The notes beneath the pieces were generated by a model. It saw only the letters and a program-made list of their open reading frames with translations, was not told the origin of the DNA and ran no database searches. A DNA stretch of 15,518 nucleotides from Cellvibrionales bacterium (GTDB lineage: Bacteria; Pseudomonadota; Gammaproteobacteria; Pseudomonadales; UBA7434): contig JABIQF010000117.1 of NCBI GenBank assembly GCA_018668095.1, forward strand, positions 1-15,518. Reading direction: 5' to 3'. A program made the position numbers and the translations under genes. This document shows, piece by piece, positions 1 through 7,801 of the stretch (positions within the stretch are counted from its first letter, which is position 1; every line of letters begins with the position of its first letter).

Positions 1-66
1 GGTTCGGTTGATAATAGTAATTTACCGCAAACGATGGTTGTTGATTATATTCGCGTATTTCAATAA
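1..66 (+). CDS. C-terminal end of a probable glycoside hydrolase family 16 beta-glucanase (partial)
   Basis: Only the last 21 codons and the TAA stop are inside the window, with the frame open from base 1. The peptide ends LPQTMVVDYIRVFQ. This closely resembles the closing beta-strand of GH16 laminarinases and beta-1,3-glucanases, which typically finish as PQ.M.VDYVRVYQ. Such enzymes are usually exported and cleave algal or fungal beta-glucans, which would suit a marine bacterium. The family call rests on this short tail alone; other concanavalin-like lectin-fold proteins can end similarly. A terminator follows directly, so this gene ends its own transcript. Confidence 0.6.
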   Translation, partial: GSVDNSNLPQTMVVDYIRVFQ

Positions 67-87
67 TCCTAAGTGAGTATCTTATCT

Positions 88-126
88 AAACCGTAATAAG
101 CTGTTTAAGTTTATTGCGGTTTTTTT
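88..126 (+). terminator. Rho-independent terminator after the GH16-like gene
   Basis: The left arm ACCGTAATAA (90-99) pairs with TTATTGCGGT (111-120) through ten base pairs, one of them a G-T wobble, around an 11-nt loop. A run of seven T residues follows (120-126), and the A residues at 88-89 can extend the stem against it. It lies 22 bp past the stop codon and separates the upstream gene from the alcohol dehydrogenase. Confidence 0.85.
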
Positions 127-203
127 ATGCCTGCGATATTTCATTTACTGCTACACTGCAGAACGATTTTTTATGATCTATTTTAGTCACAGGATTAATT
201 TTA

Positions 204-1205
204 ATGATTAAAGCTTATGCCGCATTTGAAGCCAAAGGTGAATTAAAGCCGTTTGAGTATGACCCAGGTGAGTTACAATCTAACGAAGTTGAAATAGATG
301 TTCACTACTGTGGCATTTGTCATAGTGATTTAAGTGTTATTGATAGCGAGTGGGGGCAGATGCAATACCCGATTGTGCCCGGTCATGAAGTAGTTGGAAA
401 AGTTGCCAGCGTGGGCAGTGGTGTTAGCCATCTTAAAGTGGGTCAGTCTGTCGGTTTAGGATGGCATGCGGGTTATTGTAATAGCTGTGCCTGTTGTGAG
501 AGCGGCGATAATAATTTATGTGCCGGTGCGCAACCAACGATTATGGGACATCATGGTGGCTTTGCAGACAAAGTACGAGCGGCTGAGAATAGTGTGGTTG
601 CCATTCCCGACGGCATAGATTTAGCGTTAGCTGGACCGTTATTTTGTGCGGGCGTTACCGTATTTACGCCGTTGCTTGAGTTTGATATTAAAGCCGGCGA
701 TAAAGTCGCAGTTATCGGTATTGGTGGTTTAGGTCATTTAGCCTTGCAGTTTTTAAATGCCTGGGGATGTGAAGTAACAGCATTTACTTCGAGTGAAAGT
801 AAAAAACAAGAAGCGCTATCATTAGGAGCGCATCATACTTTGGATTCTCGTAATGCCGATGAAATTGACAATGCTGCAGCCAGTTTTGATCTTATTATTT
901 CAACCGTCAATGTTAAGTTAGATTGGGGGTTATACCTAAATACATTAAAGCCTCGCGGTCGATTACATTTTGTGGGCGCGGTTTTAGAGCCTTTGGATAT
1001 CAATGTATTTTCATTAATTTCAGCACAGCGATCGGTATCTGGTTCTGCAGTGGGTAGTCCTGCAACCATAGAAAAAATGTTAGATTTTGTCGTGCAGCAT
1101 AATATTAAAGCCGTTGTTGAGCCCTTTAGCTTTGAAAATGTAAATGAGGCTATTGCTCGAGTTAGAAGTGGTAAAACACATTATCGTGTTGTTCTGGCTA
1201 AATAG
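204..1205 (+). CDS. Zinc-dependent alcohol dehydrogenase (YahK/cinnamyl-alcohol-dehydrogenase type), probably NADPH-preferring
   Basis: A 333-residue medium-chain dehydrogenase/reductase, normal length for the CAD/YahK group, which reduces aldehydes to alcohols (or the reverse) in the cytoplasm. The GroES-like N-terminal domain carries the catalytic zinc ligands C39 (in CGICHSD) and H61-E62 (GHE), with C148 (LFCAGVT) as the third protein ligand. The structural zinc cysteines are C92, C95, C98 and C106. The Rossmann domain begins with GIGGLG (172-177). The strand-2 loop reads FTSSESK with no acidic residue, which in this family goes with NADP(H) rather than NAD(H); this preference is inference. 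The C-terminal half resembles E. coli YahK. The start is the ATG at 204, with an AGGA-type ribosome-binding site at 191-194. It stands alone, with a terminator before it and no obvious partner gene. The physiological substrate cannot be read from sequence. Confidence 0.92.
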   Translation: MIKAYAAFEAKGELKPFEYDPGELQSNEVEIDVHYCGICHSDLSVIDSEWGQMQYPIVPGHEVVGKVASVGSGVSHLKVGQSVGLGWHAGYCNSCACCESGDNNLCAGAQPTIMGHHGGFADKVRAAENSVVAIPDGIDLALAGPLFCAGVTVFTPLLEFDIKAGDKVAVIGIGGLGHLALQFLNAWGCEVTAFTSSESKKQEALSLGAHHTLDSRNADEIDNAAASFDLIISTVNVKLDWGLYLNTLKPRGRLHFVGAVLEPLDINVFSLISAQRSVSGSAVGSPATIEKMLDFVVQHNIKAVVEPFSFENVNEAIARVRSGKTHYRVVLAK

Positions 1206-1330
1206 TTGATGATTAAAATAATAATCGGCTGTTTTGATCTTGGTGAATACGGGTGTCGTATAAAGAAAAGTAAGCATTAAAGTAAAAATCCAATAGTACA
1301 CAACTGAATAGCAAAAAAGCGACCGTTTAA

Positions 1331-1630
1331 ATGGATACAGATTTTCAAGATCCGCAATACAAAGTAGCCGTGGCCGATTTAACGGAAGAATCGCTATCGC
1401 GCATTATTGAGATGGCATGGGAAGACCGTACACCATTTGAGGCGATCAATACGCAGTTCGGATATGATGAAAAATCAGTGATTCAATTAATGCGCAGCCA
1501 ATTAAAGCGTCGCAGTTTTGAGCTTTGGCGGGAGAGGGTAACATCGCGTGGTACTAAGCATGTGGCCAAGCGACCGGCTTCTGTTTTACGGCATCATTGT
1601 TCCACGCAGTACAAAATGCGCAATCGCTAG
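1331..1630 (+). CDS. TIGR03643 / DUF2805 family small protein
   Basis: A 99-residue soluble protein. Residues about 17-70 carry the family core: LSRIIEMAWEDRTPFEAI, then a helical stretch QFGYDEKSVIQLMR and SFELWRERV, followed by a basic tail that includes TKH. This matches the uncharacterised TIGR03643/DUF2805 family, which looks like a helix-turn-helix-like or nucleic-acid-associated fold, though no function is established. There is no convincing Shine-Dalgarno sequence before the ATG. It directly precedes, and nearly touches, a DUF2256 gene. These two families are often found together, commonly beside cryptochrome/photolyase genes in marine bacteria; no photolyase gene is within this window. 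Confidence 0.78.
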   Translation: MDTDFQDPQYKVAVADLTEESLSRIIEMAWEDRTPFEAINTQFGYDEKSVIQLMRSQLKRRSFELWRERVTSRGTKHVAKRPASVLRHHCSTQYKMRNR

Positions 1631-1633
1631 TTG

Positions 1634-1819
1634 ATGAGTCATTCTCCACAATCTAAACGAAAAACTGATCGCGCTTCAGCAAAGCAGATTAAGCAAAGTA
1701 AAACCTGCCCTGTGTGTCAGCTCTCTTTCGATAATCGTAAAAAATGGCAGCAACGTGGTCTTTGGGAGCAAATTATTTATTGCTCTGCTCGTTGTCGTGG
1801 TAATGCAAAAAACAGTTAA
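1634..1819 (+). CDS. DUF2256 family zinc-ribbon-like small protein
   Basis: A small basic protein of 61 residues if translation starts at the ATG at 1634; a TTG codon lies directly before it at 1631, in frame. The core is CPVCQLSF...RKKWQQRGLWEQIIYCSARCR, with two cysteine pairs (CxxC and CSxRC) that fit a treble-clef or zinc-ribbon metal site. This is the DUF2256 signature. The start lies 3 nt after the stop of the TIGR03643 gene with no separate ribosome-binding site, so the two are probably translationally coupled. Its function is unknown; in other genomes it is often next to, or fused with, photolyase/cryptochrome-associated genes. The gene ends 8 bp from the convergent oxidoreductase. 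Confidence 0.82.
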   Translation: MSHSPQSKRKTDRASAKQIKQSKTCPVCQLSFDNRKKWQQRGLWEQIIYCSARCRGNAKNS

Positions 1820-1827
1820 CCATTCTA

Positions 1828-3462
1828 CTATTTCCCTGTAAAGATTTTCTTAGCCAGTGCTAAGCCTTTAAACCCACCGAGTTGAACGGCTGTAATGAGT
1901 CCTGCCATCATGGCGCCAACCACACCGCAGCTAAGCACATCCTGTCCGGTTAAATACAACCCTTTAATGTCAGTTTTTGGTTTTAACCATTGCTGCTCAA
2001 AGCGCTTAGGGTCATGTTGCAGTCCGTATATTTCCCCTTCTTGGTAGCGGCAGAAAAAGTCTGTCGATAAGGTTGTTGAAAGTTCGTAAAAATCAATGTT
2101 GTCTTTTAAATGCGGCAGTTTTTCAAATAAGTATGTTAGTAGGCGTTGAGATAATGCTTCTTTCAATGCATTGTAATCATCGCCGCGATCACCCCAAGGT
2201 TTATCTTGCCATTCTGCAAACCATTCATGCATACAAGGTGCAACGATCTCGATTGTGGCTTTGCCCGGATAGCGGTTAATAAAGTCAGGATCTTTAGCCG
2301 ATGGAAAAGAAATATAAACCATGGGTAAAACAGTTTCTTCTGTATAGCGAGGGCTTTGTTTAAAGGTATCGCAAACAGCTTCATAATTTTCGTTAGGGTA
2401 AATCCAAAAGTTCGTTTTAGGCAGTTGTAAATTTTCTGCGGTATCTTTAATGCCTATATAAAGACAAATACTCGCCATGGAGCGAGACACATCTTTAAGT
2501 TTTTCAAGGTAGTCTGCGCGTTGTGGTGTGGTGCTATCCAGTAAATGATTAAAGGTATTGAACACGCCCGCATTACTGATAACGGTTGAAGCCTTAATGG
2601 TATGGCCATCAGCCATACGAACACCGGTCACGCCTGTATTATTCGTCAGTATTTGTTCGACAGAGGCATAGGTAAATACTTCACCACCAGCAGATTGAAT
2701 AACGGGGATAATGGTTTGTGCCATCTGTGATGCGCCACCAATAGGGTAGTAACCACCATGCATATAGTGCTGAGCAATAAGGCTATGAATAACAAAGCTA
2801 GACTCAGCGGGTGGCATACCGCAGTCGCCCCATTGGCAAGTTAATACGGCAATAAGCATTTGATTATCAGTCAGACTTTCTAATACTTCGCGGGTGGTTT
2901 GTGAAAACGCCTTTGGTGTTTTAGATGTTGAGAGCAAAGACGATATTTTTTTCAACCATGCTGGCGTAATTTTGCCAATGGTGTGTGACTGCATCGCTTT
3001 TTTAATGCTGCGCATATGAGCAAGGTATTGATCAATGGCTTGCTCTTCAGCAGGAAAGGCTTCAACTAAAGCCTGTCGATAAGCCACTTTACCAGCTTGT
3101 AGGCCAAAGGTTTTATCACCAATAAATGCACGGTCAAATTCATCATTCATCGGTGCCCACTTAAGGTCGCCGTTAGTGATGTAGTCGAATAAACGTCTGC
3201 CGGTAGAGCGCCTGCTTCCCATGTCACCAATATAATGAACGCCAACATCCCATTCATAACCATTACGTTCGTAACTGTGGGTAAAACCGCCTGCCGTATA
3301 ATGCTGTTCTAGCACGCAGACTTTTTTGCCCATTTTAGCGAGACAAGCCGCCGTTGTTAGGCCGCCAATACCTGAGCCAATAACGACGGCATCATAATGT
3401 GGCTCTAGACGGTTAGCGCGGTAGCGTCGTCCGACGCGAAGTGTACTGGCAGATGTCGTCAT
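1828..3462 (-). CDS. NAD(P)/FAD-dependent oxidoreductase, CrtI / carotenoid isomerase / retinol saturase-like
   Basis: A 544-residue flavoprotein. The dinucleotide-binding motif is VVIGSGIGGL with glycines at 29, 31 and 34, and E52 (VLEQH) is placed to bind the adenosine ribose. It continues with AGGFTHSYERNGYEWDVGVHYIG, the pattern seen in all-trans-retinol 13,14-reductase, CrtISO and phytoene desaturase relatives. The C-terminal FAD motif is GLYLTGQDVLSCGVVGAMMAG. Members saturate, desaturate or isomerise polyenes or other hydrophobic substrates at membranes; many bacterial homologues have no known substrate. No carotenoid genes (crtB, crtE, crtY) are nearby, so a carotenoid role is not supported by context. 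It is probably the second gene of a two-gene minus-strand unit with the four-helix membrane protein, 49 bp upstream of its start. Confidence 0.85.
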   Translation of the reverse strand: MTTSASTLRVGRRYRANRLEPHYDAVVIGSGIGGLTTAACLAKMGKKVCVLEQHYTAGGFTHSYERNGYEWDVGVHYIGDMGSRRSTGRRLFDYITNGDLKWAPMNDEFDRAFIGDKTFGLQAGKVAYRQALVEAFPAEEQAIDQYLAHMRSIKKAMQSHTIGKITPAWLKKISSLLSTSKTPKAFSQTTREVLESLTDNQMLIAVLTCQWGDCGMPPAESSFVIHSLIAQHYMHGGYYPIGGASQMAQTIIPVIQSAGGEVFTYASVEQILTNNTGVTGVRMADGHTIKASTVISNAGVFNTFNHLLDSTTPQRADYLEKLKDVSRSMASICLYIGIKDTAENLQLPKTNFWIYPNENYEAVCDTFKQSPRYTEETVLPMVYISFPSAKDPDFINRYPGKATIEIVAPCMHEWFAEWQDKPWGDRGDDYNALKEALSQRLLTYLFEKLPHLKDNIDFYELSTTLSTDFFCRYQEGEIYGLQHDPKRFEQQWLKPKTDIKGLYLTGQDVLSCGVVGAMMAGLITAVQLGGFKGLALAKKIFTGK

Positions 3463-3511
3463 GGTCTTTTCTGTGCCTCGTCATTTTTTATTTTATGGGG
3501 CTACTTTGCTG

Positions 3512-3925
3512 CTATTGATTAATGAGCTGACGTAAACGCCATAAAGGGACCAGTAATACAATGGCGACCATACTGTTGAGTATGATTGCGCCGGTGGCAC
3601 CGTGTGATCCTGAATAGCTAGTATCACCAATATACCAAATCAATACCGCAGCGATCATCCCACGCCATAAATACAGGCTGGGTGCTTTTATAAAAGTATT
3701 GATTAAAAGCAGCAGCAGTAGACCCCAGCTGGCGACGGTTGGACCAAATAAGGTAATTAAATAGCTGGCCTGTGCGGCAGTATCAGCACTTAGCGTTTGA
3801 TTCGGAAACATCCCCGCAATTAACAGCTCATTAACAACGTTGATTTGTCCTAAAAAGGGAAAGCTAATGCCCAGAATAATATGACCAATGGCGAGGGATT
3901 GTATTAGGCGGTATTCAATTAGCAT
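3512..3925 (-). CDS. Small four-helix integral membrane protein, function unknown
   Basis: A 137-residue, strongly hydrophobic protein with four likely membrane helices, at about residues 8-26, 54-77, 86-103 and 112-131. Between helices 3 and 4 is a polar loop, GDTSYSGSHGATG, which may be functional. No signal peptide or recognised domain is visible, and I do not recognise the family. It sits 49 bp upstream of, and co-oriented with, the CrtI-like oxidoreductase, so it is probably co-transcribed and could be its membrane partner or anchor (inference). The ATG lacks a good Shine-Dalgarno sequence. The hydrophobic pattern and operon position support a real gene. Confidence 0.68.
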   Translation of the reverse strand: MLIEYRLIQSLAIGHIILGISFPFLGQINVVNELLIAGMFPNQTLSADTAAQASYLITLFGPTVASWGLLLLLLINTFIKAPSLYLWRGMIAAVLIWYIGDTSYSGSHGATGAIILNSMVAIVLLVPLWRLRQLINQ

Positions 3926-4120
3926 TGCAGTGGGCTCGTACGACTTAGAATGATGATGATTATGAACTATAACAGGGGGTATGAGGTTACGATTTTGATA
4001 ATACTGTTCTTTTAGTGACTTATTGATCTATGGCTTATAGGGCCATTTGTCTGTAAGCTCGCGCGCTTGCTCACTTAGAGCCTTATGACCAGATTATCGT
4101 TACCAAACAAAGAGCCTCCC

Positions 4121-5521
4121 ATGACATTTTCCACTCTCGGTTTATCCGCCCCGATTCTTAAAGCTATTGCTGAAAAAGGCTATGAAACGCCGTCACCCAT
4201 TCAGGCTGAGGCTATTCCTGCGGTATTGAGCGGCTCTGATGTGATGGCGGCGGCCCAGACGGGAACGGGTAAAACAGCAGGGTTTACGCTGCCGATATTG
4301 CAGAAATTGATCGATGGGCCAAAAGTAAGGGCTAATCAGGCGCGGGTATTGGTATTAACGCCCACGCGTGAGCTTGCCGCTCAGGTAGCAGAGAGTATTG
4401 AAACCTATGGTAAGCATTTGTCATTGAGTTCGATGGTTGTGTTTGGCGGTGTGAAGATTAACCCGCAAATGATCAAACTTCGTAAAGGTGCTGATATTTT
4501 AGTGGCAACACCAGGCCGATTATTGGATTTACATGGCCAAAATGCTATTCGTTTTAATCAAATTGAAGTATTAGTGTTGGATGAAGCCGATCGCATGTTG
4601 GATATGGGCTTTATGCCTGATATTCGTCGTCTGTTAGCGCTAATGCCGAAAAAACGTCAGAACCTAATGTTTTCGGCCACTTTTTCTAAGCCGATTCGTG
4701 CGCTGGCCAGAACCATTGTTAATCAGCCGGTAGAGATTTCTGTAGCACCACCGAATGCAACAGCCGCTAAAGTGAAGCAGTGGGTGTGTCCGGTCGATAA
4801 AAAGCGTAAGTCGGCGGTATTAACTAAGTTAATTCATGATAACGATTGGGGGCAGGTATTAGTCTTTACCCGTACCAAGCATGGCGCTAACCGCTTAACC
4901 AAAGAGTTAGAGGCGGCGCATATTATGGCCACGGCGATTCATGGAAATAAAAGCCAAGGAGCGCGAACGCGTGCATTGGCAGAGTTTAAGCAGGGTGAAG
5001 TGCAAGTATTGGTTGCTACCGATATTGCTGCGAGAGGCTTGGATATTGATCAATTGCCGCATGTGGTGAATTTTGATTTACCGAATGTAGCGGCCGATTA
5101 TGTGCATCGTATTGGCCGTACTGCGCGAGCGGGTGCCGAGGGCGAAGCTGTTTCATTAGTCTGTGTTGATGAGTTTGATGAGCTGGCAGATATTGAACGA
5201 TTGATTAATCAAATATTGCCACGCGAGACGATGGACGGTTTTGAGCCGTTGCATGTTTTGCCTGCGTCGAGCTTAACGAGTCGTCCACCGAGAAAGCCTA
5301 AGCCGAAAAAGCCGAATAAAGGTCGTAAAATGGGTGGGAATAATCAGCGCCGCGATGCCAGTGCTGCGCCGAAAAAGAAACGCTCTCCCCAAGGCGCTAA
5401 GCGTGGCAGCAAGCAGGGCGAATCGAGTGGTGATGGACAACAGCCGAAATGGCCGGGCAAAGTACCTGCTAAGAGACGATCTGCCAACGGTAATAAAGCC
5501 AGTTCGGGCCGTCAAAAATAG
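4121..5521 (+). CDS. rhlE: DEAD-box ATP-dependent RNA helicase, RhlE type
   Basis: A 466-residue helicase that unwinds RNA duplexes; RhlE is linked in E. coli to ribosome assembly and RNA turnover. All motifs are intact: Q motif GYETPSPIQ (20-28), motif I AQTGTGKT (45-52), Ia PTREL (81-85), Ib TPGR (130-133), II DEAD (154-157), III SAT (185-187), V ATDIAARGLD (299-308), VI HRIGRTARAG (329-338). After about residue 380 comes a disordered tail rich in Lys, Arg, Pro and Gly, typical of RhlE. An in-frame ATG at 4085 would add 12 residues. I prefer 4121 because RhlE proteins begin MxFxxLGLS, and AAAGAG lies 6 nt before this ATG. It converges on yebC. Confidence 0.93.
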   Translation: MTFSTLGLSAPILKAIAEKGYETPSPIQAEAIPAVLSGSDVMAAAQTGTGKTAGFTLPILQKLIDGPKVRANQARVLVLTPTRELAAQVAESIETYGKHLSLSSMVVFGGVKINPQMIKLRKGADILVATPGRLLDLHGQNAIRFNQIEVLVLDEADRMLDMGFMPDIRRLLALMPKKRQNLMFSATFSKPIRALARTIVNQPVEISVAPPNATAAKVKQWVCPVDKKRKSAVLTKLIHDNDWGQVLVFTRTKHGANRLTKELEAAHIMATAIHGNKSQGARTRALAEFKQGEVQVLVATDIAARGLDIDQLPHVVNFDLPNVAADYVHRIGRTARAGAEGEAVSLVCVDEFDELADIERLINQILPRETMDGFEPLHVLPASSLTSRPPRKPKPKKPNKGRKMGGNNQRRDASAAPKKKRSPQGAKRGSKQGESSGDGQQPKWPGKVPAKRRSANGNKASSGRQK

Positions 5522-5540
5522 CAGTGATTCATTGTGCGCT

Positions 5541-5560
5541 GGCTAGCGAATGAGTTAGCC
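5541..5560. terminator. Weak hairpin between convergent rhlE and yebC
   Basis: GGCTA (5541-5545) and TAGCC (5556-5560) form a 5-bp stem with a 10-nt loop, overlapping the end of yebC. There is no T tract on either side, so if it stops transcription it does so weakly or with other factors. Confidence 0.3.
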
Positions 5561-6271
5561 ATCGACATTGTGATAAACGTTTTGAACATCGTCTAAGTCA
5601 TTCAGCATATCTAAAAACTTATCCAACGTTTCAGTATCTTCGCCAGTGACTTCCGTCATGTTTTGCGGCAAAAATTGAATTTCATCAACTTCAAACGTTA
5701 ATTCGCCGAAGGCATCAGCCAGTGCCTGTTTCGCTTTACCGTAGTCGGTATTAGGCGCGAATATGGTCACTATCTCTTCTTCTGTTTCAATATCGGCAAC
5801 ATCGACATCAGCCATCATCAGTGTTTCAAGAACGGCTTCTTCATCCTGTCCTTTAAAGGCCAAAATGGTTGAGTGATCAAACATATGGCTAACGCTACCT
5901 TGCGTGCCAATTTTGCAGTTGTTCTTAGTAAAGCAAAGGCGTACATCGTTAAAAGTACGTGTCGCATTATCAGTTAGACAATCGACAATCACCATGCATC
6001 CACCAGGACCAAAGCCTTCATAGCGAGCTGTTTCAAAATCTTCACCGCCACCACCTTTGGCTTTATCGATGGCTTTCTCAATAACGTGGGTAGGTACTTG
6101 ATCTTTTTTAGCACGATCAATAAGACCGCGTAAAGATAGATTACCGTCAGGGTCAACGCCGCCAGCTTTGGCGACTACGTAAATTTCACGGCCATATTTG
6201 CTGTAGACTCGCGCTTTAGCATCAGAGGTTTTTGCCATTGAATCTTTACGGTTTTGGTACGCTCTACCCAT
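5555..6271 (-). CDS. yebC: YebC/PmpR family protein (YeeN-like; TACO1 family)
   Basis: A 238-residue cytoplasmic protein. The N-terminus MGRAYQNRKDSMAKTSDAKA and the core IEKAIDKAKGGGGEDF...YEGFGPGG and GTQGSVSHMFD are diagnostic of the YebC/TACO1 family; the IDKAKGGG form and the ending DVQNVYHNV are closest to E. coli YeeN. Members have been described as DNA-binding regulators (PmpR) and, more recently, as translation factors that help ribosomes through proline stretches. GGAG lies 11 nt before the ATG (complement of 6282-6285). Length and motifs are normal. It is the single gene between convergent rhlE and the divergently oriented exosortase. Confidence 0.93.
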   Translation of the reverse strand: MGRAYQNRKDSMAKTSDAKARVYSKYGREIYVVAKAGGVDPDGNLSLRGLIDRAKKDQVPTHVIEKAIDKAKGGGGEDFETARYEGFGPGGCMVIVDCLTDNATRTFNDVRLCFTKNNCKIGTQGSVSHMFDHSTILAFKGQDEEAVLETLMMADVDVADIETEEEIVTIFAPNTDYGKAKQALADAFGELTFEVDEIQFLPQNMTEVTGEDTETLDKFLDMLNDLDDVQNVYHNVDG

Positions 6272-6447
6272 TTTGGTGTTGCTCCACGCTTAATCATACA
6301 AATAATAGTATTTTGCCTAGTGATACTGTTGTTTCACCAGCAGGTGAGCAGTTTACTAGAAATAAAACTGGACACAAGAAGTAGTGTGTTTAACTGGCTT
6401 GAACGCATAGATATGCACTACAATTTAAATTCGATGCGCTACTGATT

Positions 6448-6453
6448 AAGGGA
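6448..6453 (+). promoter_or_regulatory. Ribosome-binding site that supports a UUG start for the exosortase gene
   Basis: AAGGGA sits 5 nt before the TTG at 6459. No in-frame ATG with a comparable site lies near the N-terminus, so this motif decides the start. Confidence 0.65.
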
Positions 6454-6458
6454 TTCTT

Positions 6459-6992
6459 TTGAATAACGAGAATAATAAGACCAAACCATCAACCTTAGAC
6501 ACGTTTTTGCACGAATACGGCGATTCATTGAGTTTTGTGGGAGGCGCGGCATTTGTCTTTGCTATTCTGCAGGTCATCTATTTTCAGTTATATGTTCATT
6601 CGCCAGCTTTTTATGCCTATTTAAATGTCTGTGCCGACCTCTCTACTATGTTGCTTAATCTGTTTGGCGAAGAGGTTGTCTTGAAAGGACGAACAATGGT
6701 CAGTGCTGCTGGGCCTACCGTGACCGTTGTTGAAGGTTGTGATGCGTTGCGTATTCACAGTGTGTTAGTGGCTGTGATTATGGCTTACCAATGCAGTATC
6801 AAAGACAAAATAATAGGTATTGTTTGCGGTGTAGCATTAATGTATTTCCTTAACCTTATACGCATCAGTTTTTTATTATGGATTGATATTCATGCAACGG
6901 AATGGTTTGATATTTTTCATCATACTATTTTACCGTTTGGATTATGGCTAGCGGCAATGGTTTATTTTTATTGTTGGGGGCGTAGGGTTTAA
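6459..6992 (+). CDS. Exosortase/archaeosortase-family membrane cysteine protease (short, single-domain)
   Basis: A 177-residue protein starting at TTG with a good ribosome-binding site. It has a short polar N-terminus and about five membrane segments (roughly 25-46, 52-70, 98-113, 117-141, 154-173). The exosortase catalytic triad is recognisable: C94 in VVEGCDALR, R135 in LNLIRIS, and H154 or H155 in FHHTILPF. Exosortases cleave and sort exported proteins that bear C-terminal tripartite signals such as PEP-CTERM or IPTLxxWG. The compact size and lack of an extra C-terminal domain resemble the short forms such as XrtH, but the subfamily cannot be fixed by eye. No polysaccharide genes and no protein with a sorting tail lie in the window, so its substrate must be elsewhere. 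It is divergent from yebC and convergent with the phosphodiesterase gene. Confidence 0.8.
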   Translation: MNNENNKTKPSTLDTFLHEYGDSLSFVGGAAFVFAILQVIYFQLYVHSPAFYAYLNVCADLSTMLLNLFGEEVVLKGRTMVSAAGPTVTVVEGCDALRIHSVLVAVIMAYQCSIKDKIIGIVCGVALMYFLNLIRISFLLWIDIHATEWFDIFHHTILPFGLWLAAMVYFYCWGRRV

Positions 6993-7021
6993 TGTCGGCT
7001 AACTGTTTGTTATTCGATAAG

Positions 7022-7756
7022 CTATTTTTTACGACTTAAGCTATTAATCAACGGTAATGCCATAGAAGGGTAGTCACTAATAATGCTATCCACACCTAAT
7101 TGGTATAGTGTTTTTATTTGTTCAGGATTATTTACTGTCCAAATGGATAAATGCATATCCGTTTTCCGAATTTTTTCAATCAATTTTGGCTTGGCAATTT
7201 TTGTGTTAATACAAAAATACTGGCTATCTAAATCACGAGCAACAGATAAAGCGTTAGCTTTGTAACTAATACATCCAATCGGGATATGAGGGAATTGTCG
7301 ACGTAGTTTGGCGAGAAATAGATAGTCAAAAGAGGTGACGACAATTTTTTTTGTGGTGCTTTTGGTAGGGAAAAAAGCGCCGAGCTTTTCAATCATTAAA
7401 GCATGCTCACTGCTTTTATCTAACTTCACTTCTAATTGATAACACTGTATTTCAGGGGTGCTTTTTAGAAAGCGTTTAAGTGTTGGTATACCGCACGCGG
7501 TTTTTCGTGGCCAAGGCGTGCCAAATTGTCTGGCATCTAAGCGGCTAAGTTCGCTAGCGGTTAAGCGTGCAATGTGTTTGTTTACACCGGCTGTTCGTTT
7601 AGCGTTGTTATCATGCACAATCACTATTTGTTGGTCAGCCGATAGGCGTAGATCAATTTCAACCCGTCTTACGCCGCGCTCAATAGCATGGCGCATACCT
7701 GCAATCGTATTTTCGGGTGCTTCGCCTGCGGCGCCACGATGACCAAATAATTGCAT
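7022..7756 (-). CDS. Glycerophosphodiester phosphodiesterase (GDPD, UgpQ-like)
   Basis: A 244-residue TIM-barrel enzyme that hydrolyses glycerophosphodiesters to glycerol-3-phosphate and an alcohol. It has no signal peptide, so it is cytoplasmic and UgpQ-like rather than periplasmic GlpQ-like. The N-terminus FGHRGAAGEAPENT gives catalytic H6 and R7 with E15-N16; metal ligands E33 and D35 lie in VEIDLR; the second catalytic histidine is H48 (VHDN); LEVKLD, WTVNN and the closing GVDSIISDYP complete the family pattern. A strong AAAGGAA ribosome-binding site precedes the ATG. It lies 45 bp downstream of ygfZ on the same strand and may be co-transcribed with it. No transporter or phospholipid genes accompany it. 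Confidence 0.9.
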   Translation of the reverse strand: MQLFGHRGAAGEAPENTIAGMRHAIERGVRRVEIDLRLSADQQIVIVHDNNAKRTAGVNKHIARLTASELSRLDARQFGTPWPRKTACGIPTLKRFLKSTPEIQCYQLEVKLDKSSEHALMIEKLGAFFPTKSTTKKIVVTSFDYLFLAKLRRQFPHIPIGCISYKANALSVARDLDSQYFCINTKIAKPKLIEKIRKTDMHLSIWTVNNPEQIKTLYQLGVDSIISDYPSMALPLINSLSRKK

Positions 7757-7801
7757 TATGCGTTTCCTTTATAAATATTTATTCGTTGCTATTGATACAC
7801 A

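Noticed and set aside
833..1301. Minus-strand open frames opposite the alcohol dehydrogenase and its downstream gap
   Set aside because: They are mostly antisense to a well-conserved gene, have no recognisable motifs and no ribosome-binding sites.
1828..3462. Carotenoid biosynthesis cluster
   Set aside because: Only one CrtI-like gene is present, with no phytoene synthase, cyclase or GGPP synthase gene in the window.
3926..4120. Sigma-70 promoters in the divergent gap before rhlE
   Set aside because: GATAAT at 3997 has no acceptable -35 at normal spacing, and no better pair was found by eye.
5273..5546. Open frames on both strands over the rhlE tail
   Set aside because: The basic, repetitive Lys/Arg/Pro coding sequence keeps other frames open by composition; the RhlE frame explains the region.
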